The translations under genes were made by a program, and so were the position numbers. The notes under the pieces are model-generated. The model made no database searches. It was not told the origin of the DNA and saw only the letters and a program-made list of their open reading frames with translations. 64,000 nt of DNA from an uncultured bacterium (GTDB taxonomy: Bacteria > Verrucomicrobiota > Lentisphaeria > Victivallales > Victivallaceae), in contig URVC01000016.1 of NCBI GenBank assembly GCA_900551245.1, positions 1 to 64,000 of the forward strand, given 5' to 3'. Below are positions 53,474 to 61,203 of the stretch, piece after piece. The stretch's first letter is position 1, and each line of letters begins with the position of its first letter.

Positions 53474-54647
53474 GTTCCAACTCCTTGAAGTAATAGACCG
53501 TGTCGTCTTTCGGGCGGATGTCGGTGACGTTCCCGGTGTAGTGGCGCAGATTGCGCGGTTTGTAAGGGTACTCCGCGAGGACGGATTCCTTCACTTCGAT
53601 TCCCAGTCCCGGCCGGTCGGGAATGCGAATGCACCCCCGGTCGAATTCAACGCATTCGTCGGTGATGCGTTTCCGGAAACTTCCGTCCGTGAGCATGATT
53701 TCGTGGATGAGAAAATTCGGCGTGCAGGCGGCGAGCTGCAGAATCGCCGCGTTGGAGACCGGTCCGCTTGGATTGTGGAACGAGACCGGAATGTGTTTCG
53801 CCTCGGCCATCGCCGCAATCTTCTTCGATTCAAACATGCCGCCGGTGTGGAAGATGTCCGGCTGGGCGATGTCGACCGCATTCCGGGAGAAGAGCTCTTC
53901 GAAGCCGAACTTGGTGTAGACCCGTTCTCCGGCGGAAATCGGAATCGGTGACCGGGAGCGGATTTCGGCCAGCACGGCAAGGTTGTCCGGCGGGCACGGC
54001 TCCTCCATCAACATGATGTTGTGCTGTTGAAGTTCGCGGGCGATCCGCAGGGCGGTGTAAGCGTTGAAGCGGCCGTGGCATTCGATCAGAAGATCGACCT
54101 CCGGACCGACCGCCTCCCGGACCGCACCGACGATTGCGGAGGCGTGACTGAGTTCCCGGTTGCCGATCGTCATATGGGCCTTGCCGAAGGGATCCCACTT
54201 CAATGCCGTGATGCCGAGCGCGGCGGTTTTCCGCGCCGCGGCCGCAAACTCTTCCGGACTCCGCGCGCCGACGAACCAGGCGTTGGCGTACATCCGCACG
54301 GAATCGCGCATTTTGCCGCCCATCAGGGCGTAGACCGGGGCGTTGAAATATTTTCCGGTGATGTCCCACATCGCCATCTCGATGCCGCTGATTGCGGACA
54401 TGAGCACCGGGCCGCCCTTCCAGTAAATGTCGCGGTAGACCTCGAAACACATCCGTTCGATCTCCCGCGGATCGCGGCCGACGATCAGCCGTTTCAGGTC
54501 TTCGACACAGCCGGTGAGGGCTCCCTCCTGCGTCCCCAGCGAGGCTTCGCCCCAGCCGTACAGCCCTTCGTCGGTTTCCACTTTCACAAAGGTCCAGTTG
54601 GTTCGGAAGGCGTCCATGACAAAGGTTTTGACTGCGGTGATCTTCAT
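53460..54647 (-). CDS. Enolase-superfamily sugar-acid dehydratase (galactonate dehydratase-like)
   Basis: The 395-residue protein has the mandelate racemase/galactonate dehydratase plan. The N-terminal capping domain is followed by a barrel with metal ligands in LLIECHGRFN, LMEEPCPP and SAGERV, the catalytic His in SFHNPSGPVS and a Glu in FLIHEIM. The CHGRF pattern with His is characteristic of the galactonate dehydratase group, which makes 2-keto-3-deoxy-galactonate. It is the first gene of the operon and feeds the aldolase downstream. It could also be a cycloisomerase for a related anhydro-sugar acid. There is no signal peptide. Confidence 0.87.
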   Translation of the reverse strand: MKITAVKTFVMDAFRTNWTFVKVETDEGLYGWGEASLGTQEGALTGCVEDLKRLIVGRDPREIERMCFEVYRDIYWKGGPVLMSAISGIEMAMWDITGKYFNAPVYALMGGKMRDSVRMYANAWFVGARSPEEFAAAARKTAALGITALKWDPFGKAHMTIGNRELSHASAIVGAVREAVGPEVDLLIECHGRFNAYTALRIARELQQHNIMLMEEPCPPDNLAVLAEIRSRSPIPISAGERVYTKFGFEELFSRNAVDIAQPDIFHTGGMFESKKIAAMAEAKHIPVSFHNPSGPVSNAAILQLAACTPNFLIHEIMLTDGSFRKRITDECVEFDRGCIRIPDRPGLGIEVKESVLAEYPYKPRNLRHYTGNVTDIRPKDDTVYYFKELEHETF

Positions 54648-54729
54648 GATTCTCTCCGTTTTTTATTTTTAATTATACTTGAATCCGGAGAAAATGTATA
54701 TATATTTCATGCTGAAAGAGAGGAAGATT

Positions 54730-55584
54730 ATGCTGAAAACCGACTTTATGGAAAAGTTGCGGCTGTTTTCCGAGGAGCTGAAGACGCTGGGGAATTTTCT
54801 CGAAAGCGGTTTCGTCTGGCATTTTTCCGACAACGACCTGCTGATGAACGTATTGCAGGAGCAGTGCGAGCACGCGAATCCCTACTGCCGGATGATCAAG
54901 GGCAATCCTTATCGGAAGCTGAACCGCTGTATTCACTTTCATCACGACGAATCGTTTCGGAAACTGCGGCTGTCGCCGGGGTTCCGGATTGCGGAGTGCC
55001 ATGCGGGCGTGAAGACCCTCGCGGTGGGCATGACGGTTTCCGGAGTCTTGAAGGGAGTGCTGTTTGTCGGGCCGTTCGCCGGGGAGACGAAGCGGCTGGT
55101 TCCGCTGGATCTCCCGTCCGTTTCGGACCGGAAACTGAGTCTGCTGGGCGACTACCTCAAACAGCGGATGGATCATCTCTTCGATTCGGAGTGGCTGCCC
55201 GGGCAGGAAAAACCACTTCTGACCCAGCTCCCCTCTTCGGATCGACGGATTCTCGCCGCGGCCAATTACATGCGGGACCACTGCTATGACTGGATTACGG
55301 CGAAGCAGGCGGCGGAGGTCAGTGGATTGAGCGTCTCCCGTTTTCTGCACCTGTTCCGGACGGAGACGGGATATTCCTTCAGCGACTGGCTGCAGCGGCT
55401 GCGGGTGGCCCGGGCCTGCCGTCTGCTGGAGGAGTCCCCCTACAAGCTGGCGGAGATCGCCGAGATCGCCGGGATTCGCGATCAGAGCCGGATGACGGTT
55501 CTGTTCCGGCGGTATCTCAACACCACCCCCGGAGAGTACCGGGCTTCGTCCCGCCGGGAGAATGCGGCGAAGGCCGACGCCTGA
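54730..55584 (+). CDS. AraC-family regulator with PocR-type sensor domain
   Basis: The 284-residue protein starts at ATG 54730 behind gaggaaga. Its N-terminal 170 residues look like a PocR sensory domain: a helical start, then CRMIKGNPYRKLNRCIHFHHDE with two Cys, and AVGMTVSGVLKGVLFVGPF. The C-terminal 100 residues have two AraC helix-turn-helix motifs (ITAKQAAEVSGLSVSRFLHLFRTETG and YKLAEIAEIAGIRDQSRM). It is divergent to the sugar-acid operon, which it most likely controls. PocR domains are often linked to small-molecule sensing. Confidence 0.88.
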   Translation: MLKTDFMEKLRLFSEELKTLGNFLESGFVWHFSDNDLLMNVLQEQCEHANPYCRMIKGNPYRKLNRCIHFHHDESFRKLRLSPGFRIAECHAGVKTLAVGMTVSGVLKGVLFVGPFAGETKRLVPLDLPSVSDRKLSLLGDYLKQRMDHLFDSEWLPGQEKPLLTQLPSSDRRILAAANYMRDHCYDWITAKQAAEVSGLSVSRFLHLFRTETGYSFSDWLQRLRVARACRLLEESPYKLAEIAEIAGIRDQSRMTVLFRRYLNTTPGEYRASSRRENAAKADA

Positions 55585-55602
55585 TTTCAGGTGCCGGCCG
55601 CG

Positions 55603-55642
55603 GACGGGGGGAGGGGGCGGAAACCTCTCCTCCCCGCCCGTC
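55603..55642. terminator. Possible bidirectional hairpin between convergent genes
   Basis: Arms begin gacggg and end cccgtc with an imperfect G/C-rich stem. It lies in the 70-bp gap between the AraC gene and the convergent hydrolase. There is no clear T run. Confidence 0.35.
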
Positions 55643-55654
55643 GCAGAGGCGTTG

Positions 55655-57541
55655 TTATTTCAACTGGAAGCTGACCTTTTGCGGGCCGACCAGATAGAGA
55701 ATCGAGCCGGTCACATTGACCACACTGCCGGATTCGGGAATCGGCTGCCGGGCTCCCATGTGGTTGAGTGCCGCGACGATCTTTCCGTCAATCTGCAATG
55801 TCACCGGTGTATTGAGGTCCTGCCGGTTGAAGGCACTCCACAGGGCCCAGACATGGGCGCCGTTCGGTTTGATCCAGTGGGCCAGGTAGACATCGTCCCG
55901 GGTTTCGACCACTGGAACCGTCGAGTTGCCGGGGAGCAGGCGGGTCAGCTGTCTGAGCGCCTTGAAGGCGGGCTTCTGCCCCAGCGTGTTGGTGAGCAGC
56001 CCGAAATGGGATTCCGAGTAATTTTTATTGGCGTGGTTGTTGATGAAATTGTACCAGAAAATCCGTTCGATTCCCGCGGCGAAACCGCAGATGAAGGTGC
56101 GGGGCAGGTACTGGGCCTGCAGTTTTTCGCTCACCCCGTAGACGACGGATGCCGTCGAGGCGATGACGTTGCCTTTCAAATCGCTGTTGAGTTTGTAGAC
56201 GCCGATGAGTGGCGCATTGAAACTGCTGTTGCCGCCCTCGACCAGTGGAATGAACTGATCCGCCTCCTTCATGTTGCGAAGGCTCAGAAAACGGCCGACT
56301 TTGGAATGGTCCTTGAGATCCCAGTGAAGTTTGTCGCGGAAGGCCGGTGCGGGGCGCTGATAACTTTCCGCCTGCGGCACGCCTTCCCGGGTCCACCAGG
56401 CATCCCAGGCGATGTGCAGATCCTTCAGGTGGTCGCCGTTGACCTGCTTGAGCACATAGCCGCCCCGGCTGTCGAGCTGATGATCGAAGTAGTAGGGCAG
56501 TTTGTAGGGGAGAACCAGTGTACCGCCCTTTTTGACATACTGCACCACGGCCGGATAGTACGCCATGGGGAATCCCTCTTCGCGATGGGTCAGCAGGAGC
56601 TGACACTCTGCCGGATTCAGGGTCTTGAGTTCTTCGAGGGTAATCCGGCGGATTCCCTTGAATTGGGGAAAGAGTTCGCGGGGATGGTTGTCCATGCCGA
56701 AGGCGAACCCGCTCTTTGCGTCACAGACCAGCGCGACCGTGCACTCTGCCGGATTCAGGCCCGCTTCCCGGACCGCCACCGGCAGAACTTCCAGATAGAA
56801 ATCAAGCAGCGGGGTTGTCGGCCAGCCGATTTCAGTGATCCAGATCGGTTTATCGCCCACTCCGTACCGGGTCATCAGTTCGCGCAGCTGGCGCGCTGAG
56901 GCGAAGATCAGCTCCGGCATCGAGGTGTAGGGGTGATAGTTCATCACGTCGAAATATTGGTGGGCGCCTTTCCGGAAGGTCCGTTCGACCCAGTCGACGT
57001 TGGCGCCGACAAGCCCGGCGTAGACAACCTTGAGCTCCGGATTGACCGCTTTGAGTTCCTGCCAGGTGCGCTTGAGCAACGGGGCGTATTTTTCGGCGGA
57101 GGGGCACCAGGGACTGCCGGCATCCGGCTCGTTGTAGACCTCCCAGTACTGTATGGAGCGGGCGTATTTTTCGGCACAGCGCCGGACAAATTTCCCGTAG
57201 GCATCCAGATGTTCCCAGGGCCATTTGCCGAATTTCGGCGGATCCCCCGGGAGGATCGGCAGAAAATGCAGTCCGGCCTTCAGCGGGGCATCCACCAGAC
57301 GGTCGTATTGCGGATTGAATTCGCCCGGTTTGAGTTCCCAGTAGCGCCAGTCCACGTCGGAGCGGACCCAGGAGATGCCCGCCTCTTTCATCAGCGGAAA
57401 GAGCTTCGGGGCGATCCACTGTTCTTTCCGGGTGATGTGACAGGCGGCGCCGTAGGGATCGGCGACCAGGCGGGCCGTTTCCGCCGCCGTACAGCAGGCG
57501 GCGGCCAGCATGAGCAGAGTGCTGATGCCGTGTTTGAACAT
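55655..57541 (-). CDS. Secreted clan-A glycoside hydrolase (GH39-like)
   Basis: The 628-residue protein has a signal peptide (ISTLLMLAAACCTAAE). The barrel starts within about 30 residues (PLMKEAGISWVRSDVDWRY) and carries YWEVYNEPDAG (acid/base Glu near 135) and IWITEIGWPT (nucleophile near 237). Further beta-rich modules follow to residue 628. aaagga precedes ATG 57541. It is the last gene of the minus-strand unit regulator-pseudopilin-hydrolase (59305-55655), 31 bp after the pseudopilin. The substrate is unknown. The barrel belongs to the same broad class as those at 40345 and 50498. Confidence 0.8.
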   Translation of the reverse strand: MFKHGISTLLMLAAACCTAAETARLVADPYGAACHITRKEQWIAPKLFPLMKEAGISWVRSDVDWRYWELKPGEFNPQYDRLVDAPLKAGLHFLPILPGDPPKFGKWPWEHLDAYGKFVRRCAEKYARSIQYWEVYNEPDAGSPWCPSAEKYAPLLKRTWQELKAVNPELKVVYAGLVGANVDWVERTFRKGAHQYFDVMNYHPYTSMPELIFASARQLRELMTRYGVGDKPIWITEIGWPTTPLLDFYLEVLPVAVREAGLNPAECTVALVCDAKSGFAFGMDNHPRELFPQFKGIRRITLEELKTLNPAECQLLLTHREEGFPMAYYPAVVQYVKKGGTLVLPYKLPYYFDHQLDSRGGYVLKQVNGDHLKDLHIAWDAWWTREGVPQAESYQRPAPAFRDKLHWDLKDHSKVGRFLSLRNMKEADQFIPLVEGGNSSFNAPLIGVYKLNSDLKGNVIASTASVVYGVSEKLQAQYLPRTFICGFAAGIERIFWYNFINNHANKNYSESHFGLLTNTLGQKPAFKALRQLTRLLPGNSTVPVVETRDDVYLAHWIKPNGAHVWALWSAFNRQDLNTPVTLQIDGKIVAALNHMGARQPIPESGSVVNVTGSILYLVGPQKVSFQLK

Positions 57542-57572
57542 GATAGTATCCTTTCTTTTGTTTGGGGGGGCG

Positions 57573-58241
57573 TTATTGGAAATTGGCGGTGAATTCGTCT
57601 GTGGTGGCGGGGTAGAGCAGAATATCGACTCCGCCCCGGACGTGTCCGTCATAAAAAGCGAGATTGCATTTCCTGTTGTGGAGTGCGGCGAAGTCCCAGA
57701 TGGTTGAATTTTCATACATTCCGTAGCCGGTGACGCCGAAATTTCCTTTCCAGAACTCGCCGATCACATAGGTGCGGGCGGGGGATTTGCAGCGGGCGAG
57801 TTTCTGGCCGCTCCCGTTGCAGTTGTAGCCGTAGGTGAGTTCCGCCTCCCGCCAGAAATCGGTGTTCCATCCGGGCGCGAACTTCCCCATCGGTTGATAG
57901 GTCGCGCAGACAAACAACTTATAGTTTTTCTTGCTGTAGATTCCGCAGGTCGTTTCAAACCAGCAGGGGGGATTGGGCCAGAAGTCATCGATGTGCGGTG
58001 TGCTTCCATGGTTGATGCCGCACTGTTTTCTGCCGAGCGGAAGCGTATCGCCGTAATCGTTGACGTAGAGAGTCAGAAAGGAGGCGATCTGCCGCTGATT
58101 CCCGGCACAGGAGACTTCGGTCGCTCTCGCACGCGCCTTGTTCAAAGCAGGCATCAGCATGCTGGCCAGAATGGCGATGATCGCGATTACGATTAAAAGT
58201 TCGATCAACGTAAACGAGCGTTTCTGGTTTGTGGTTTTCAT
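57573..58241 (-). CDS. Type II-like pseudopilin, H-X9-DG family
   Basis: The 222-residue protein has a short leader (MKTTNQKRS), the processing motif FTLIELLIV and PALNKARARATEVSC. The C-terminal H-X9-DG motif is intact (HNRKCNLAFYDG). aaaaggag stands before the ATG, and the start overlaps the stop of the regulator by ATGA (58238-58241). This is the tightest regulator-pilin coupling in the window. Conserved cysteines near the N-terminus and in the middle region suggest a compact globular head. The role is expected to be at the inner membrane after prepilin processing. Confidence 0.92.
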   Translation of the reverse strand: MKTTNQKRSFTLIELLIVIAIIAILASMLMPALNKARARATEVSCAGNQRQIASFLTLYVNDYGDTLPLGRKQCGINHGSTPHIDDFWPNPPCWFETTCGIYSKKNYKLFVCATYQPMGKFAPGWNTDFWREAELTYGYNCNGSGQKLARCKSPARTYVIGEFWKGNFGVTGYGMYENSTIWDFAALHNRKCNLAFYDGHVRGGVDILLYPATTDEFTANFQ

Positions 58242-59305
58242 TGCAATACTCCTTTTGCGGGTTGATGGGTAACCTTGCGGTGATCGTACAAAACGGGTTT
58301 GGATTCGACGCAGAACGGGATTTTCTCCGGAGATCTGAGGTAGTGGTCGATGGCGGCGGCTTTGCGGCGTGCCATTTCGTTTTCATCGTCGGCGATGGTG
58401 GGAATCGGCGGCGTGAGAAAGCGGGTCTCCTCCGGGTTGCCGAAGGCGATGATGTTCACCTGTTCCGGCACCTTGATCTCATGCTCGTAGAATGCGCGCA
58501 ATACGCCGGACGCCGCGCCGCCGGAGATGATGAAGAGAGCCGTGAAGTTCAGCCCGAACCGCTCCAGATGAGCGGTCATTGCCTCATAGGCTCTCTCCGC
58601 GGAATAGTCCCCGTCCTCCGTGTGACAGGCGATGGGGACCGCGTTGCAGCCGCGGAAGGGGACGGCGTCGAGGAAGTTCTGATAGAGCATCAGGGCGCCG
58701 CCGCTCGGGGGCTCCGCCAGGAGTACGCCGAGCCGGGTATGGTTGTGCCGCCGGAAGAGTGTCAGCGCCATCTGGGCGGCGTAGGCGGCGTTGAGATAGA
58801 AGCAGTTCAAAGAGATTCCCCGGAGATCGCGGTCGCTTACGACGATGTTCGTTTTGTTCCGGATCAGCAGGATGAGCTCCTCGTCGGAAAATTCCCGGGA
58901 GGGGCAGGCCAGCACGATGAGGTCCGCCGTGCAGGATTTGATCTGTGTAAGCAGATTGTCCTGATACCGGTAGGAGAGGGCGGAGAACTGATAGTTGCCC
59001 AGCTGTTTGAGGGCTGCTTTCAGAAGCTGAACCTGCCTTCGGACATGCTGGTTGGGCCAGTCCACGTAGAAAAAGGCGACGGAGCGGGAGGGGGTTGCGC
59101 TGTGCACATAGAGGCCGCTGCGCAACCGGCGGACCAGAAGCCCTTCCGCCTCCATGCGCTCCGCCACGGCGGCCACGACCCGGTAGCTGATCTTGAAGCG
59201 CCGGACAAGTTCGCGGGTGGAGTAGAAGCGTTCTCCCGGCGAGAAACGGCTCAGCTCCGGGACGAGCTTGCGGTAAAATTCTTCAGTTCTGGCTTGCAGC
59301 AGCAT
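58238..59305 (-). CDS. GntR-headed, LacI-type sugar-responsive regulator
   Basis: The 355-residue protein has a GntR-like winged helix in its first 75 residues (RFYSTRELVRRFKISYRVVAAVAERM...GLYVHS). A LacI-type effector domain follows, including VNIIAFGNPEETRFLTPPIPTIADDENEMA. It is the first gene of the unit and its stop overlaps the pseudopilin start. Its promoter (59398-59425) is followed by two direct TGTGAGCAGAT repeats 22 bp apart, good candidates for its own operator. It is a cytoplasmic, ligand-responsive repressor or activator by family. Confidence 0.88.
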   Translation of the reverse strand: MLLQARTEEFYRKLVPELSRFSPGERFYSTRELVRRFKISYRVVAAVAERMEAEGLLVRRLRSGLYVHSATPSRSVAFFYVDWPNQHVRRQVQLLKAALKQLGNYQFSALSYRYQDNLLTQIKSCTADLIVLACPSREFSDEELILLIRNKTNIVVSDRDLRGISLNCFYLNAAYAAQMALTLFRRHNHTRLGVLLAEPPSGGALMLYQNFLDAVPFRGCNAVPIACHTEDGDYSAERAYEAMTAHLERFGLNFTALFIISGGAASGVLRAFYEHEIKVPEQVNIIAFGNPEETRFLTPPIPTIADDENEMARRKAAAIDHYLRSPEKIPFCVESKPVLYDHRKVTHQPAKGVLQ

Positions 59306-59342
59306 TTTCCCATCTTTCGTTGTTCACTGTTATTATAGTGTA

Positions 59343-59375
59343 TGTGAGCAGATCGACAAAATTTTGTGAGCAGAT
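59343..59375. promoter_or_regulatory. Direct repeats, candidate operator of the regulator at 58238
   Basis: TGTGAGCAGAT occurs at 59343-59353 and 59365-59375, exactly 22 bp apart (two helical turns). Both lie between the -10 box and the start codon on the minus strand. Confidence 0.6.
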
Positions 59376-59397
59376 TTTCCGCATTTTCATTGGGGAT

Positions 59398-59425
59398 AGT
59401 ATACCATGCGGGGAGAAAAAAGCAA
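59398..59425 (-). promoter_or_regulatory. Promoter of the 59305-55655 unit
   Basis: On the minus strand TTGCTT (59420-59425), 16 bp and TATACT (59398-59403). The remaining gap to 59680 (375 bp in all) contains the hairpin at 59628-59675, a smaller one at 59607-59623, and no gene. Confidence 0.6.
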
Positions 59426-59627
59426 GAGGGCTGATCGCTGCCGCCTGCTTCCTCCCCGGGGGAGGAGGGGGGATGCCCGGAAGCCTGGAACGAGGCAAAA
59501 TGCAACGCGACGATCGACGCATTGACCGTCGGATTATAACGCGGTCAGCCCCATTCTTCGAACAGGAGAAGTTGCAACCATGACTGCGGAGAGGAGAGAC
59601 AGAACGGCCGGGTGTTTCCCGGCAGTG

Positions 59628-59675
59628 GAACACCGGCCGGCGGCTTCCGACGGGGCGGAAGGCCGGCCGGTGTTC
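59628..59675 (-). terminator. Very strong hairpin behind the decarboxylase operon
   Basis: Twenty base pairs (gaacaccggccggc with gccggccggtgttc, then cttccg with cggaag) are interrupted only by a 2-nt bulge. It starts 5 nt after the gamma-subunit stop on the minus strand. A T run is lacking; it may act as terminator, mRNA 3' stabiliser or REP-like element. Confidence 0.6.
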
Positions 59676-59680
59676 GAAGA

Positions 59681-59935
59681 TCAGCGCGAAGCGTTTTGCG
59701 GGTGCCCGCACTGCCTCCGCGTTGTCGCAATCGCGATGGCGAGCGCGGCAAGCTCATCCGGATCATCCGGCTGTTTCGATATTTCGACCTGTTCCGCCGA
59801 GACCGGCAGCGGCTTCGCCGCCGTGCCGAAGCGACGGATGAGCAGTGTCATCATGTGAATCAAAAACGCTACGAAAAGCGAAATCACAATCGTCAGGAGA
59901 TAGGTTTCTCCCATAATGATCCATGCTTGTTCCAT
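59681..59935 (-). CDS. oadG: Sodium-pump decarboxylase gamma subunit (OadG-like)
   Basis: The 84-residue protein has one membrane helix near the N-terminus (YLLTIVISLFVAFLIHMMTLL) and a polar, Pro/Gln-rich tail, as in OadG/MmdD proteins that bridge the alpha and beta subunits. It begins at ATG 59935 behind gaggaggt; a GTG at 59944 lies too close to that site. It is the last gene of a three-gene minus-strand operon, 13 bp after oadB, and ends 5 nt before a strong hairpin. Such small subunits are poorly conserved; the assignment rests on size, helix and position. Confidence 0.8.
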   Translation of the reverse strand: MEQAWIIMGETYLLTIVISLFVAFLIHMMTLLIRRFGTAAKPLPVSAEQVEISKQPDDPDELAALAIAIATTRRQCGHPQNASR

Positions 59936-59948
59936 AGTGAACACCTCC

Positions 59949-61190
59949 TCAGGAATTCTGCAGCAAACTGATGTAGATGGCCGCGATAATCGCGGTTGTA
60001 ATCACGCCGAAGATATTCACCCCCAGCGCGTAGTGCATGATGATCGCATTCGGGTTCGCCCGGGTGACGCACTTCTGCGCGACCTTCGCGGTGGAGGGGA
60101 CACAGCTGACTCCGGCGATGCCGATGACAGGATTGAACTTCCCGCGGGTGACGAAGTACATGAAATAGCCGCCCAGAATGCCGCCGACTCCGGAGAGCGC
60201 CAGCGCCGCCATGCCGAAGATCAGCAGCGGCAGTACTTTGGGGTCCATGATCGTCTTCGCTTCGCAGAGCACTCCCAGCAGCAGGCCGAGCATCAGGGTC
60301 GAACCGTACAGCACGATCTCGCTGACGAGATGCTGGAATTTCTCCAGCCCGGATTCCCGAATCGCAATTCCGAGAAACAGCGAGAAGAAGAGCGGCGACG
60401 CCACCGGAAACAGAAAGGAGAGCAGCACGCACGCGACGACCGCGAAGGTCAGCTTCTGTCCGCTGGTGATCTTCAGCTTCGGATCGTCCGGCGGCATCTC
60501 GATGGCCTGCAGCTTCTTCGGAACCAGAAGCTTGACCAGATAGGGAAATCCGCCGTAAGCCAGCCCGAGGTACATGTAGGCGACCACGGTGATCGGCACA
60601 AAGAGATGGGGCGACAGCTTCAGCGAGGCGAAGAGCACCATCGGCCCGTCCGCGCCGCCGACCAGGGCGATCGAGGCCGCGTCCTTGAGGTTGTACCCGA
60701 ACAGACTGGCCAGCGGCAGAACCAGCAGCGTCCCCAGCTCCGCAAACAGCGCGATGATGGCCGACACATACGGCCGCTTCATCACGAAGCCGACATCCAG
60801 GAGCGAGCCGATGCCGATGAAGATCAGACAGGCGATGAGGCCGTTGCTGAAGGTCAGCGTGTAGACCGGCTGCAGCCAGTCGATCTGCATCAGCGTCATC
60901 AGATGGTCGTTGTTGCTGATCGTGGAGTCGAGGAAGAGGTTGTTCACGGCGGTTTCATCCACCGGCGTCTTGTTCGCCATGTTGATCGGGTCGAAGAACA
61001 TCGAGGAGACGTTGATCGTCGCCATGCCCAGCCCCATGGGGATCATCAGCAGCGGTTCCAGAATGCCTTTGCGCCCCAGCCAGACCAGGGCGAAGCCGAG
61101 GAGAACCAGCGTGATCCGGACGGCGATCACCACCGGATCCGAGGCGGCCATGACGGCGAATCCCTGAAAAAGATCGAGAAAGCTATTCAT
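59949..61190 (-). CDS. oadB: Sodium ion-translocating decarboxylase beta subunit
   Basis: The 413-residue protein is strongly hydrophobic with about nine or more membrane segments. It carries family motifs: the GGADGPM region with the Asp needed for sodium binding, NGLIACLIFIGIGSLLDVGF, and GFNPV-like FNPVIGIAGVSCVPSTA near the C-terminus. It lies 13 bp after the alpha-subunit gene and 13 bp before oadG. The beta subunit decarboxylates carboxybiotin and exports two sodium ions, so the operon converts decarboxylation energy into a sodium gradient. That gradient could power the SSS and DAACS symporters. Confidence 0.93.
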   Translation of the reverse strand: MNSFLDLFQGFAVMAASDPVVIAVRITLVLLGFALVWLGRKGILEPLLMIPMGLGMATINVSSMFFDPINMANKTPVDETAVNNLFLDSTISNNDHLMTLMQIDWLQPVYTLTFSNGLIACLIFIGIGSLLDVGFVMKRPYVSAIIALFAELGTLLVLPLASLFGYNLKDAASIALVGGADGPMVLFASLKLSPHLFVPITVVAYMYLGLAYGGFPYLVKLLVPKKLQAIEMPPDDPKLKITSGQKLTFAVVACVLLSFLFPVASPLFFSLFLGIAIRESGLEKFQHLVSEIVLYGSTLMLGLLLGVLCEAKTIMDPKVLPLLIFGMAALALSGVGGILGGYFMYFVTRGKFNPVIGIAGVSCVPSTAKVAQKCVTRANPNAIIMHYALGVNIFGVITTAIIAAIYISLLQNS

Positions 61191-61203
61191 GACTCACCTC
61201 CCG

